Source: Scolanthus callimorphus
Taxonomy: Eukaryota; Cnidaria; Anthozoa; Actiniaria; Edwardsiidae
DNA: 64,000 nucleotides
Direction of reading: 5' to 3'
Assembly: GCA_033964015.1 (NCBI GenBank)
Contig: CM066917.1
Span: 27,373,951 to 27,437,950 of the forward strand
The first letter of the stretch is position 1; each line of letters begins with the position of its first letter. A program made the position numbers and the translations under genes. Below the pieces are notes generated by a model that saw nothing but the letters and a program-made list of their open reading frames with translations, was not told the DNA's origin and searched no databases. Positions 24,346 through 36,800 of this stretch are shown here, one piece after another.

Positions 24346-24910
24346 GTTTAAGAAAAAAGCTTGATCTTTTTTCTAAAATTTTCTTGGAAAAAAATCTGAA
24401 AAAAGTAGGGGTAATAATCCGTGGCACAAACCGGCAATTCTACTTCCCACTTGACTTTCATTTCTGATTCTAGAAAATAGCACCTTTTCCTACTTTCCAT
24501 ATTTGTCACTTCTGAAATCCTCGAAAATATCCGACCTTATTCAAATTTTCTCTTTCAAAAAAATTCTCGGAAAAGGTGCACCTTTTTCCAAAAAAAAGTC
24601 CACTTTTTTCTTAATTTCAAGATTGATCAAAAACAAGAAAAAAAAATACTTTTTTCTATATTTTTGCAAGCTTTTCCGTTTGGGAAAAAGTGCCACCTTT
24701 TTGCCATCGAAACTGACTAATTCCGCATTTACAAGGACTTTTTGTCTTCGATGAAAAAATAAGACTATTTTTGATTTTCCATTTTTCAACGATTGGGGAA
24801 GAAATGAGAAAAGAGTGAGATTTTTTCTGGAAAGAGGTCCACTTTTATCAAACCTTTCTGATACTGTCTGACAGGTGTCAAAACTATTTAGATCAGGTGC
24901 ACATTTTCCC

Positions 24911-25212
24911 GCTCAATCGCCTTCCTGAACTTCGAATTAAAGAGATGTAATTTTCCGAATGTAGTCAGGAAGCGTGTTCCATTCCTTTGCCCCATTCTAA
25001 ATGAGCTCTGATATTTTGTTGCAGATCACGCAAAAGATCTCTGTTATGCGTGTATTGTATTGGTGGTAATCACGGGAGTAGCTAAAATTATGAAGTAGAT
25101 AAGCGGGAGCAAGGCCGTGCAGACATTTGAAAGGCATGTATGGTACTTCCTGTGGTGTTGCAAGGAGGGCCAGCTTGCTATCTCGAAGTGCATCAAAATT
25201 TGAGCGGGAAAA
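24911..25212 (-). mobile_element. Non-LTR retrotransposon fragment inserted in the foldback arm
   Basis: On the minus strand the sequence reads KCLHGLAPAYLLHNFSY, then QYNTR, and further on a WNTLPDYIRK-like block with a stop in between. These are conserved C-terminal motifs of L2/CR1-like reverse transcriptases. The fragment is bounded by inverted CCCGCTCAA / TTGAGCGGG and is absent from the equivalent site in the right arm (near 26765). Confidence 0.75.
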
Positions 25213-27954
25213 TAATCCGTGGCAAAAATCGGCAATTCCGCTTTTCTGCTTTTTTTTATCTTTCATCTCTGAAAATTGCCCTACTTCTCGATTTTAAAAG
25301 TTTTCTTCCGTCAAAACCCGAAATATCCCCAACATTTTTCGGAAATTTTCTACAATCCCGAAGCTGAGAGAACCTCTACCCTTTTGAAAAAATCTACCCG
25401 ATATATTTTGATTTCACGAAACACACCAAAAATCCGAAAATTCCCCTAGTAAATTCGAATTTCTTACTGCAAAATCACTGGAAAAATCTCCCACTCTTTT
25501 TCTTAAACATTATGCCGTTTTCTGGCAATTCTAGGCGTCTTGACTTCTGAATTTCTAACTCGAAAAATTGAAAGAGAATGAGGAAAATATACCCCTCATT
25601 CCCAAGTTTACCAAGAACAAATTGTGGAATTAAGTCCCCCTTTTTCCAAAAAACGCTGTGTGTATCTTGCGTTTTGCGACACAGAGCATAGGATACACTA
25701 GATACACCTGCTACTCCCCCACCCTATTCCTAGGAGTTGTATCAACCTCAAGAGCATTATAACACTGGATCAGTACCAGAGTACCCTATATGACCATTCC
25801 CTTATTATGTGTACGGTGTATGTACACATTGTAGTAAGTTTTATACAGTATCCATCCTCCTCTAGCCAATTATCCAACATCCTTTTCGGCTCGGTGCATT
25901 TGCCGTCTTTGTTGTGTCGTAAACATAATACATACACCTATTTTAGAAAAGGTTGCACCGTCACAGCTGCCTATTATAGCGTGCGTCGGGAGAAACTACA
26001 GGTAGAAAAAAGAAGTTAATTTTCGTGTTAGCCAGTGCAAAATGTTTTGCGAGCAATGAATAAGCAGGGTGATAAAAAATTATAATGGCTATTTAAAGAA
26101 ACAGTGTCCATGAGTTATGACGCATCGCAAGCAACAACGGACAGTTCTGGTGCAACCTTTTCTGAAATAATATGACACATCACCAGGGGAATGGCCATAT
26201 ATGGGGTACTACAGATGCAGCGTTTGTAACAATGCTCTTGAGACAGATACACTCCTAGGGACGATAGGGGACGGGTGTTTGATTCAGGTGTATCCATTGT
26301 TCTGTGTCGCAAAACGTATATCTTTTTTCGAAAAAAAAGGGGGACTTAATTCTACAATTTATTATTGGTAAACTTGGAAATAAGTGATATATTTTCCCGA
26401 TTTTCTTTCACTTTTTAGAGTTAGAAATTAAAAATGAAGGTGCCTAGAATTGCCGGAAAACGGCATGTTGTTTAAGAAAAAGTGTGGGAGATTTTTCCGG
26501 AGATTTTGTAGTAAGAAAATCGAATTTACTAGGGGAATTTTCGGATTTTTGGTGTGTTTCGTAAAACCAAAATATGTGGGGTAGTTTTTTCAAAAAAGTG
26601 GGGCTTTTCTCGGCATTCAGGACTTTAGAAAATTTCCGAAAAATGTTGGGGATATTTCGGGTTATGACTGAAGAAAAACTTTTAAAATCGAGAAACAGGG
26701 CAATTTTCAGAGATCAAAGATAAAAAAAGCAGAAAAGCGGAATTGCCGATTTTTGCCACGGATTGAAAATGTGCACCTGACCTAAAGACAGTTTTGACAC
26801 CTGTCAAACAGTATCAGAAAGGTTTGATAAAAGTGGACCTCTTTCCAGAAAAAAATCTCACTCTTTTCTCATTTCTTCCCCAATCGTTGAAAAATGGAAA
26901 ATCAAAAATAGTCTTAGTTTTTCATTGAAGACAAAAAGTCCTTGTAAATGCGGAATTAGTCAGTTTCGATGGCAAAAAGGTGGCACTTTTTCCCAAACGG
27001 AAAAGCTTGCAAAAATATAGAGAAAAAAGTAGTTTTTTTTCTTGTTTTTGATCAATCTTGAAATTAAGAAAAAAGTGGACTTTTTTTGGAAAAAGGTGGA
27101 CCTTTTCCGAGAACTTTTTTGAAAGAGAAAATTTGAATAAGGTCGGATATTTTCGAGGATTTCAGAAGTGACAAATATGGAAAGTAGGAAAAGGTGCTAT
27201 TTTCTAGAATCAGAAATGAAAGTCAAGTGGGAAGTAGAATTGCCGGTTTGTGCCACGGATTGGTAATTTTCTGAATCTCGGAAATCGAAAAATTGAAATT
27301 TTGAAGATAGCTATTGAAAAAACCCCGAAAAAAGGGCACTTTTTTCCGATTTTCGGAAAACCTGAAAAAAGTCTGCCTTTTTTCCAAAAACTATCCCTTT
27401 TTTCTGAAAATCTCTTCCTTAAAGTAAGTCCCAGATATATTCCGATTTCAGATAACAAAAAAACTAGAAATTCAAAAAAACAGGCGAAAATCGGAAATTG
27501 AAAGGACAAAAAAGCCGAAAGAAGAATTGCCAGTTTTGGTCACGGATTTTTTTTCCAAAAAAATATCCCTTTTTTCTGAAAATCTCTTCCTTAAAATAAG
27601 TCCCAGATATTTCCGATTTCAGATAACAAAAACATTAGAAATTCAAGTAAACAGGTGAAAATCGGAAATCGAAAGGGCAAATAAGCCGAAAGCAGAATTG
27701 CCAGTTTTGATCACGGATTCATCAAGCCCCGTATTAAAATTAAAACTCCGAGCTCCGAAATATTCAAAATCCGTGCTTTACGAGCGAGGCTCTAGACTTC
27801 TCGGCTTGGGCGTATTAATGTTTTCCCATTTCTAGATCACAGCCTGATAGCCGACTCTCCAGTGTTTTCCTTCGAATATTTGATTTTTTGGGCGCGGCGG
27901 GATTCGAAAAACCCACTGGATCGAGAGGTGGCTACAGATCACATGACATTCATT

Positions 27955-28345
27955 TCAATAGAGTCCTAAAGTGATGACGTCACAAAAACAAAATTTTCGA
28001 TTTAGCAATATTTGTTCCTTGATCATTGATTTCGAAAGGGCATATCGATGAAAGCTACACACCAAAAATGAGGTGAATCGGTTGCAACGCGACCGAGATA
28101 TGGCCCGCTGAATACATAATTTTCTTTAACAAATCACTATTTTTGGTTCAGCTCATAAAGTTATGAACTGAGTCCAAAATACAGTGATTTGTTAAAGAAA
28201 ATTATGTATTCATTGGGCCATAGCTCGGTCGCGTTTCAACCGATTCACCTCATTTTTTGCATGCAACGGTCTTCGAAGTTGGTCTTATTATCCGTGGACT
28301 AACTTTTTTCAAATTTGTGACGTCACACTTTAGGACTCTATAGAA
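27955..28345. mobile_element. Palindromic MITE with TAGAGTCCTAAAGTG termini
   Basis: Left end TAGAGTCCTAAAGTGATGACG, right end GACGTCACACTTTAGGACTCTA. The inner arms pair over GGTGAATCGGTTG...CGCGACCGAG and ATTTTCTTTAACAAATCAC. The loop lies near 28150-28180. The element ends just upstream of the 28470 gene. Confidence 0.85.
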
Positions 28346-28469
28346 AGAATCCTCCGCTTAAGTTGATGTACCAGTCCTACTCGTCCGTCTGTAGTATCGA
28401 AGCGAACTACATACCAAAAACAAAACATTGGAAGCTTGGAACACAAGCGTTGAATTTTTACAGTTGATC

Positions 28470-29066
28470 ATGGCAAATCGAATCGTGGAAAAGCATTCTA
28501 CATGGACGAAGGATACTTATATCAACCCAATAAATATGCCGGCGCATTATCATTACTCGCCTTACCTACACACAACATTCGGAGGCGCTACTCGACACGG
28601 CGAGGGAACAGACGAATGGTTCCATGACTACCGGAGATCATATGTGGCCGAAAGAACGCTACGAAATGGACAACTCGCCATGAATCCTCCTCCGATTCGA
28701 CCGACAAACTATTCAGACAGCCCTGATAGAGTCTTGGGATGGAGAACAATGCGAAGAGAAGCACTTCGAACGAAGCCCGACGTCCATTTGTTAAATCGAA
28801 TACCTGATCGCGAACGGGAAAAAGACAGAATCGACAATCTCACTTTTCAGCATCGGCAACAGTACAGGGACAGAAGTGGGACGTTGTACGAGAGAAAAGT
28901 TCCAAGATTCCACTATCCAACAGAAGCCGATGAACAATTTCTGCCAAAAATAAGACTGCCCGCAGACGCTTTAGGGAACTACCCGAACAATCGGAGAGCA
29001 GCACTCGAGGGAATCTATGATTTCCCGCGCGGTCCGAAACATTTTGAGTTATGGTGGAAAGTCTAA
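28470..29066 (+). CDS. Single-exon hypothetical protein, 198 residues
   Basis: The ATG at 28470 (context ATCATGG) is the first methionine of an open frame that extends further upstream, and it opens 199 codons including the stop. The protein is rich in Arg, Tyr, Pro and Asp, has no signal peptide or membrane segment, and contains arginine-rich stretches such as REREKDRID and PRFHYPTEADEQFLPK, ending in KHFELWWKV. The composition, with short tyrosine/proline/arginine motifs and few long hydrophobic runs, resembles small ciliary or sperm microtubule-associated proteins, but I cannot match it to a named family. Codon use looks coding over the whole length and no intron is needed. A MITE lies directly upstream, so the promoter would be very short or partly MITE-derived. 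Function unknown. Confidence 0.7.
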   Translation: MANRIVEKHSTWTKDTYINPINMPAHYHYSPYLHTTFGGATRHGEGTDEWFHDYRRSYVAERTLRNGQLAMNPPPIRPTNYSDSPDRVLGWRTMRREALRTKPDVHLLNRIPDREREKDRIDNLTFQHRQQYRDRSGTLYERKVPRFHYPTEADEQFLPKIRLPADALGNYPNNRRAALEGIYDFPRGPKHFELWWKV

Positions 29067-30079
29067 GAATGTTATGGATTTAGAACTCTAGAAAGCACTC
29101 TCTATACACAAGGACTTCGATCACAAGATTACGTAGATGCTTAGAATCAAACGAAGTAGAGTAAGCATATACTAGTTAAAAGTTTGTTACGTGTGGACGA
29201 TGGAACTCCACAACAACGTCATCACAGCCAGAATTCGATTAGTTACACCCAAAAAGCTGTTACAAAATACATCTAAGGCATTGATTACCGAAAAATGTTG
29301 CTAAATATACATTAAACCACCCAGTTACAATAGAGACAAATCTTTTCTCCTAAGCAAACGAGCGCCATTTTCATTCACATGGGTTTTGTTTGGAGTCCTT
29401 TGCCTTTGACTTTGGTTGTCAAGAAAGCTTTGCTTACATTGCGTGACACTAGTGCGTGACAGATACAATGGGAGTGTTTTATTGCGGGAGGCCATGTGTA
29501 AATTAACTTTCTTGGAAAACTCCCTAAGACTGCTTTGGAGAATGTTATGATTACTGATATACCATACAAAACACAAAGGGGTGCGTTTTGGTACTATTCC
29601 ATGTAATCATGAAATCTCTCTTTAATATGCTTTGCAGTTTTCGCCTTCATAAAGCATTTCCATGGGATTTCAGGGTCTGAAAAGCTTACAGCACAATTGA
29701 GCGAGGCAATTTTGACCCTGCGAAATATGTGGCCAGGTTAAAATGAAGGGGGGTGGGGAGGGAAGAAGATAGCGTGAAGCCCCATTTACACTACAGAAAT
29801 GTTTGGCACAGCTCGGATAAAAATGCTTGGATTACCACGCCACAGATGAAGGTTTGGTCCGGCTCTGACAAAATTTAGTATGACAAAAAGCCATTTTATA
29901 CCTGAGGCCGTGCCATTTAATTTGGTACCCGTACCACTTTTATCTGAGCAGTGCCAAAAAATTCTCTGTCATGTAAATGAGCCTTGTGTGAATTATGGTG
30001 TCATTCTTAATTTTTCAACATAACTTTATTTAAAAATGAAACAAAAGTATTTACAAATATTAAATAACATTTTTCCAAA
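29067..30079. other. Intergenic, no gene recognised
   Basis: Follows the single-exon gene and precedes the 3' end of the minus-strand four-exon gene. I see no exon with good splice sites and no clear inverted repeat. TTTATT at 30025-30030 reads AATAAA on the minus strand, about 50 bases past the stop of the neighbouring gene, and is its likely polyadenylation signal. Confidence 0.45.
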
Positions 30080-32100
30080 TTAATTCATTGACAATGTGTC
30101 CAGCAGGCTAAAAAAAACTCCTTCGTCAGTTCCCTGGTCTTGCCTGAATGCTTCCATCAGAAATGTCTGGGTGATCACTGATGATATGCTCCTGTGCATC
30201 TTTGAATTACTTTGTATCATCGTGGTTTCTTGTCCTTTGTCACTTGCCCTGCTAGTTGAGAATAGCCTGAAACAAACAAACAAAAAATATTAGGTACACC
30301 TTGGCCATTTGGGCTACAAGGCTTGATATCTATTTTCAATATTTTTTCTAATTAACAATTAGACCTCAAGGCCGAATGTGCTATGATGAATAGACCATGA
30401 GGCCGAATGGTCTATTGATATCATAGCACATGAGGACGAGAGGTCTAATTGTTTTAGTATTAACCAACTAGTTGGTCGGTTTTGGCAATGAATACCATTA
30501 TTTCATGTTGATAAAATCAAGTTTTCTTGCAAAGAAAGGCGGTGGTTTTGCCAGGTACGGTCTATCACTAATAGACCATTAGTAGCTCAGCCAATCACAA
30601 TGCAGGATTTGTAATAGACCATTAGGGACCAATCGTTTATTACGTTTATTATGTTAAAATTTGCACCCCCCTCATTAAAAAGGCGATACAAAAATAACCC
30701 CCACATAACATCGATGTTCTAAAAAGCTTACCCCCACCCCTGTAACCAGATCCCCGTTTGAACTAATGGAAGACAATTTACAGAAATTTCTCTTTTTGTT
30801 GCGCGCCCTAATTTTTATGCATGATATGAACGCATTTCACCAAACCTCAAATAAAATGTAGATGAACATTCCATTTGCTGTGTGTAGTAAACAAAGATCG
30901 CAAATGACGTGCGTAAAGCAGGGTCAAAATGACGAATCTCTATCCTCGTAAAGTGGAACTCACGCTTGCCTAATAATAAGGCCTTCTTTTTTCGAACTGA
31001 GACAGCTCCGATGCTTATTACTGCAGAGCGTCTTTTTGGGGAGAGTTAGTTTTTTTCTCCTGGCTAAGATATATTTCTTGTAATGACATTCGTAGCCATT
31101 CCAGCATTCCATGCGCACGTACTCAAAAACTATTTTGTACATTCCGTTGCGCGCGAAGCGCGCCGAAATTGGCGTACTTGCTATATGGCGTAGCGCTGTA
31201 TGCCACAACGCGATAGCTTGTACATATTATTATTTAGTTTGAACCACAGTGTCCCTGAAAAAATTACCCCCTCTTTTGAGAGAGGGTGCCAAAAAATTAC
31301 CCCCCTAAAATCTATGTCTTCTAAATTTTTACCCCCACCCAAATTCCACCGCCCCCCCCGTAGACGTTATAAACGATCGGTCCCTTAGTTGGTTTATACT
31401 AACATGAAGTAGAGGAGGTAGGTCATTGTCTCCTGAAAACCATGTAAGTGTCCTCGTACCTTCTCTGAGAAGAATTATCCCAGAATGCAGATTTCACAGT
31501 CAATTTCTTTTGAAACCAAAAGCTTAGATGGCATGGGTCGAGATCCGGGATCCAAAACTTCTGTGGATCCCTTTACATGGGCCAAAGAGATATAAAACTA
31601 CTTGCATCATAGGGTTAGCCCTCATGACAATTTACCCCAGGACTGCCCTGACCCCAATCAACCATATAAGACATGGCAGGGAGATCTGAAATATTTTCTG
31701 GTATTAATTTTAGTATCTTTGGTGTGTTATGAAACTCTGGTATTTTTGGATTGGTTGCAAAATTTGAGCTCCATATTTTATACCCTCAAGTACACTGTAG
31801 GGGTCCCTGCCTTCAAATCGATCGATTTATCATGTTTCATTTCAACACAGACTTGCTCTCTTGCCTGCGAGAACTAGGCAATATCTGGGAATAAATATGG
31901 TTCTTACTCTTTTCGGGGAAATGTCTTCGTTCCCTGTGTGATTCTGGCTCAGTAGAAAAATTGAGCCGGCATTCTTGATGCTGGTTCGAGTCACCTTTGA
32001 AAACTGTGCTCTTGAAAGCGTTGGGATCGTGTTTTCTGTTTGCCCGTCGCCAATCTTGCTTGGACTGTAATTCAACTGTGCACCAGGATTCTATATTCAT
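30080..32100 (-). CDS. Unrecognised four-exon gene, 162 residues
   Basis: Minus-strand exons: 32100-31908, 31697-31636, 31506-31460, 30266-30080 (stop). All three introns are GT-AG with good donors (GTAAGA, GTAAAT, GTACGA), the last acceptor has a GTTTGTTTGTTTCAG tract, and the phases fit exactly (1, 0, 2), giving 489 bases. The protein starts MNIESWCTVELQSKQDW, is strongly charged and hydrophilic, has no signal peptide or membrane segment, and ends in a helix-prone stretch (ITQTFLMEAFRQDQG) before LLDTLSMN. The exact phase agreement over four exons is the main argument that it is real. Exon 3 has a weak polypyrimidine tract. I do not recognise the family. Its 5' end faces the death-domain gene across about 1.1 kb, suggesting a shared divergent promoter. 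Confidence 0.55.
30355..30655. mobile_element. MITE, ACAATTAGACCTC family, copy 1, in the last intron of the minus-strand gene
   Basis: ACAATTAGACCTCAAGGCCGAA is matched by GAGGTCTAATTGTTTTAGTAT at the other end of the first block (30355-30460), with TGTGCTATGAT / ATCATAGCACA inside. A second small inverted block around TAATAGACCATTAG follows to about 30655. The same ends recur at 43319-43410. Confidence 0.75.
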
Positions 32101-33872
32101 CGCAATTCAACGTAATAAAGCCAGAAAGAATCAGTATAACTTATTTCCTTCTTCCTCCGCTGCTGACTGAGCTGTGTGTGTTGAACCAGAGCGTATCTTT
32201 CTTGTTGTCATAGAAACCCGAGCTCCAGCGTGTCTTTGTGTCGGAATTTCAACTTCATGTCGAGGCGGTTCCATTGTTGTGCGCCCTTGCGTGACACGGG
32301 AGATAATTACGGAAATCCAGCTCTCTCTTTTTTTTCAGAAGAAACGTTCAACGCAGAACAATCTTTTGCATTTCTGAAAATTTTCGGCATTAGTCACGTG
32401 GAGGTGTCAATTGCATACGGGAGCAAAGAGATCTATTGTCTGCAAAGCATAATTTAAATAAAAAAATCCAGGGGTCTATGAGGGATGGAGTTAGGTACAG
32501 CTGCTGACACAGCTAGTGAAAGAAGTCTGATCGCACATGGAAAAATAACAGTTTGCCAAGTCCAAGTTCAAGGTCAAATTTTCATTTAAAAGTGTCCCTT
32601 TTACATCTTTTTGAGGAAGAAAAATATTCTGACTTATTGTCGCTAGATTAATTATAGCCTTAACTTTCTTCCGCTTTTGTTTCCTTAAAATTTTGGCAAG
32701 CTTTTCGTTCATTCCTTTCATTCTGCCATATTGCGTGCAACCTTGGTACTAATTTTCAAGTTTAAAAGACCTGTCACACTTCAATATTCAAATCATCAAC
32801 TTTTTATTATCAATATACACTTTCAATATAGTTCGCGTGCCAACTTCTCCTAATATTAGGGGAATCGCCAAAGCAAGAAGGTCAAGGGAAACCGCGGATT
32901 GGCAAAATAATTAGAAGAATGGTCAGCTTTAAACTTACTTTTATACTCGTCACGTAATCTTCAAACCTTTAAACGCGCAAATATTTCGATGTGTGGTTTG
33001 TTCCTATAGAGATTCTGAGGTAGCTATTTTTTTTCATGTTCATTTCTTCCTAATCTCAAGGAAACCTGTTCAAAGTTTCCTCCCAGCACGTACACAACCC
33101 AAATCACGTGATCCGCGCTATTATAGCTATGACGTAGTGGCGCACATTTCTTCTCTTCAAAACATTTTGACAACTAGGCAGGTCGATGGTTCGATTGATG
33201 GAGAATTTTCTAGAATCTGCCAGAATATAACGTAAGTATTGGCCCTTGAGGATCTCTAATTACAATTCTATGCAGTGTAATTTCTGCATCTTTATTTATG
33301 GAAAGCATGCTGAAATATTAAACATAGAAACTTAACCTTTTCCGCACGCTGTTAGTAGTTTGTAACGAAACACGTACACAGTTGTAAGCAACTACATATT
33401 TACAGTGGCTAATTTTGAAGAGACAAAATCTTCTTTGGATAAAATTGCAATCGCAATACGCTTTTCTCATCACTAGTACTAGTAAGTAAATACAGGATTG
33501 TATTTTATGCCTTTAAATCGGCTGAAATTCCAATTAATCGGGCGCGCCATTTTGATTCATCTTACGTACACAGTGAGAAGTGTGTGTGGGAAAAAATATG
33601 TTGTGTGAAGTGTGGGTTAAACGGTCCGTGATAGAAACCTTCCGTTCAGGTCAAGATTTCTGGTAAACCTATAAGTGTTCTGTCTTAAGTTGCTCTATCC
33701 TGTTAAAGCTTCTATATTTCTTTAGTTTTCTAATTTGTTTGTTTGTTTGCAGCGGGCGGCGTTTAGTCTCCCTCACGTCTGGTACTGGTCTGTTTACTGT
33801 ATGCATGTGTGGGTGGAAAACTCATTGGTAAAATTCTCGCTTTACTGCGTTATTATCTGCACATAAACAGTA
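32101..33872. promoter_or_regulatory. Divergent promoter region and untranslated first exon of the death-domain gene
   Basis: Between the two start codons there is a strong donor (AAC|GTAAGTATTG at 33231/33232) and a strong acceptor (TTTGTTTGTTTGCAG ending 33752). This fits a 5' UTR exon ending at 33231 joined to the coding exon that starts at 33753 and has its ATG at 33873. AATCACGTGATC near 33100 is an E-box-like palindrome. Two head-to-head genes in about 1.1-1.7 kb suggests a bidirectional promoter. Confidence 0.5.
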
Positions 33873-36800
33873 ATGGCAGAAGTAGAACGTAACCTACGGG
33901 AACAAGGCTCTGTGGATTCAGAGGATTCGCTTCCATATATTGATCCAGATTTCGACATTGACGCTTTCATCGACGATGAATTCTCGAACATCAGCACTGC
34001 TATGTTTGATCACGAAGATCTCGAGAATTCTGCACCAAAACGCCCGTCGCATCAAAATGAATTGGCTTCCTCTCAGTTAGCCCAACAGCTAGAGTCCTTA
34101 AAAGAGTCCTTTTCAGATTCTAGTGGTGGTTTCAAAGCTCACAAGCAAAGCGTGAGGTTTCAGGAAACAGAACAAAATGGCGGGGAGCTATCAGACGGCG
34201 GTTCTCGTCCGTCCGCGGTTTATTGTGCAAAATGTCGAAAATTGCAAGAAGATTCACCAGTCATGGAGATAGATATAGAAGAGGAACTAGGTAAGTTTGG
34301 ATCTATCAATTATACAAGAATTAGTATTATTGTTGAGCAGATCAAAAATGGTTTTATTTGATTTGAAACTTGTTTCAACACTCATTCATGTAAAAGCTAC
34401 TGTTGCTGTACCAAAAATTTTGTAAAGGTGTTCCCTCCAATGTTATGGTATGGTATTTGATTTCACTCGGTCAGTAGGTCAGATAAAACTTTCGACGGTA
34501 AAATCAAAGGCCTTTCTTTTCAGAGCTGATAAAAACAATTTGCTGATCAGCAGTTTGATGTTGTGAATTATTTATGACGTTTGTATTATTCTGTCAAACT
34601 AGAAGAATTCAATCACTGACAGGTTTTTCCAAAATATTATTTTGACTAGCATAAATAAAGCGTTAAGAGTCATGTACAAAGACTAGTGTAATCTTATCAA
34701 GCTATAGCTGAAATTGTGTTTAATATTCTTTTACTGGATAATGCACACTGTCACACACAGTGTACATGGTAGGGTGTTGAAAAGTGACCCCACCCCTCTG
34801 GAATTTTCAAAGGAAAATACAGTATTTGTATGAAAGGAATCAGGTAAATTGACCCGCCCCACCCCTCTGGAATTTCCAGTCCTTCCGTGAGGGGGGGGGG
34901 GGGGGATATTTTCTGGAACCACACAATTCAACAGGGGGTGGTGGCACAGGTTTTGATTTTGACTGCTTTGATGGATTCATTCTAGATGCTGAAAGATTTC
35001 TTGAATCATAACCAAATTGACAGTTTTCACCCCAAAAATGGGTCATTACATTCTCCTATCCGATATCCCTACACTGATGTCAGAACAATTATTATGCATG
35101 AAGCACACTTGAAACCTTCATACTGTTATGGGACAAAAGGTTACAGCAGTCTATTTGGAAAAAAAATAAAACAATGTGCAATTATTCAAATAGTGTACTT
35201 TGTCTTAGTAGAGCACATGAGATGCGGGATAACAGCTTTGCTTTTTTTAATGATGTATTGTGTAATTCCAAAAATAATCTATCCATTAGACTTGCTCTAA
35301 GTCGACCTCTCATAGCATTGTGACATACCAAAACTGCAAGGACTTTGTGAAAGTCTATCTATCCATCTACCATGGAGGTAGTTTTATAAAGGACCCACTC
35401 CAATAAGTTATTGAAGCATGAAATCAATAGTGTTCCCTAAATTAATGCACAATTTTATTAATGACATGGAACGTTAAAGGAAATTCATTGACGACCATGA
35501 TGATATTTTGCCAGGGAGCCTACTCGTGTAAACACAGTTTTCAGTAGGGTCCCGTAACTAATAAATACAAAAGTGTCTAAAGAAGACAGTGAAGTGTCAA
35601 TGTCCTATAATCAGGTAACCCTAGTGGCCTTGCATAAAAGGGGGTTGAGAAATGACCCCAAGCACTTTGGAATTTCCAGTGAAAAATGCAGTAAAGGTAC
35701 CGTATTTGAGATAAATAGGAAATTTGCCCTCTGACCCTCCAAACTGGAATTTCTAATCCATTCCATGGGGAGTGATGCGCGATTCCAGAAAAATACATAC
35801 CTCTCCAATGGAAGGGATTTGGAAATTCTGGAGGAAGGTGGAGGGAGAGAGGGGTCAAATGGCTTTTATTTCCTATACAATCATTCCAGTTTTAACTGGA
35901 AATTCCAGAGGGGTTCCATCCATGGGGATAGGATCACATATGATCTTTTCTATTCCAGTCCCTGATCCACGCAGTACTGTAGTTGATGATGAGATCATAG
36001 TGGACTTATTGGAGCAGGTTGGAACATGCTGGAAACTTCTTGGTCCAGTGCTTGGTGTTAGTAGCTCAAGGGTTACAAATATTGACACAGATTTTCAGAA
36101 AAGTGAAGAGAAAGCAAATTGCTTGCTTATGACTTGGAAACAGCAGCAGGGTTTTGCAGCAACTATAGGATGTCTTGAACAGGCGCTGTTGAGGATAAAG
36201 AGAGCAGATATAGCCACTAGTCTGGCAGGTAATTGTTTTAAGTTACATAAAGTTTATTGTTTCCCCCAGGGGACTGCCTGAGAACCATATCTTACAAAAA
36301 GCAAGGTTTTTGTATCAGGGACTGCGATTTAACTTCCAAAAGATACAGCAAGTATCCCTATACTGTTATTATGGGAACTAGTGCAGGGACCTTGAGACCT
36401 TGAACAATTGGAAAAAAGCCTTGAGATCTCAGGCAAAATACAAAGGTTATAGCAGAAAATTAATATTAAAAGAAAGAAAACTGGGAGTAATATAGAAAAC
36501 ATATCAACTCAAAAATTGGTAAAAATTTTTTTAGAAATCTTGAAGCTTTTTGTAAAATTGGGAGAGTCATCATCCTAGGCCTGCCAACTTCCTTGCATTA
36601 TGCAGGTTTTCCTAGCCTAAAACTAAAATTCCTCATATAAAAAAACAGGGTTAGGCGAGGATAATTAAGTAATTTTCTATTGTTTTGCATGCTTCCATTG
36701 CAAATTTATCACCAGAATCAAAAGCACCTTGCCTTAATATTTGAAAAAGTTGTCTGGTCTATCAACCCTGGTATTCCCTTTTGGGCCACAGATAACATTT

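Larger units (their letters stand above)
23286..27719. mobile_element. Giant inverted repeat (4.4 kb), foldback-like transposon with nested insertions
   Basis: The outer ends are AATCCGTGATCAAAACTGGC (from 23286) and its inverse ending CACGGATT at 27719. The two arms (about 23286-25940 and 26150-27719) match with few differences over long stretches, down to a centre near 26045. The arms are built from diverged subrepeats that each start AATCCGTG(GC/AT)CA followed by GGCAATTC (near 23286, 23455, 24416 and 25212, plus inverted counterparts on the right). Long inverted ends made of subrepeats are typical of foldback (FB/Galileo-like) elements. The left arm is longer because of insertions at about 23785-24315 and 24911-25212. 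No transposase seen. TTTCAAGC before the left end and CATCAAGC after the right end may be a worn target duplication. The ORFs inside are by-products of the A/T-rich repeats. Confidence 0.85.

Noticed and set aside
24503..27509. Phe/Lys-rich ORFs on both strands
   Set aside because: They come from the T/A-rich arms of the foldback element and are mirrored between arms; not genes.
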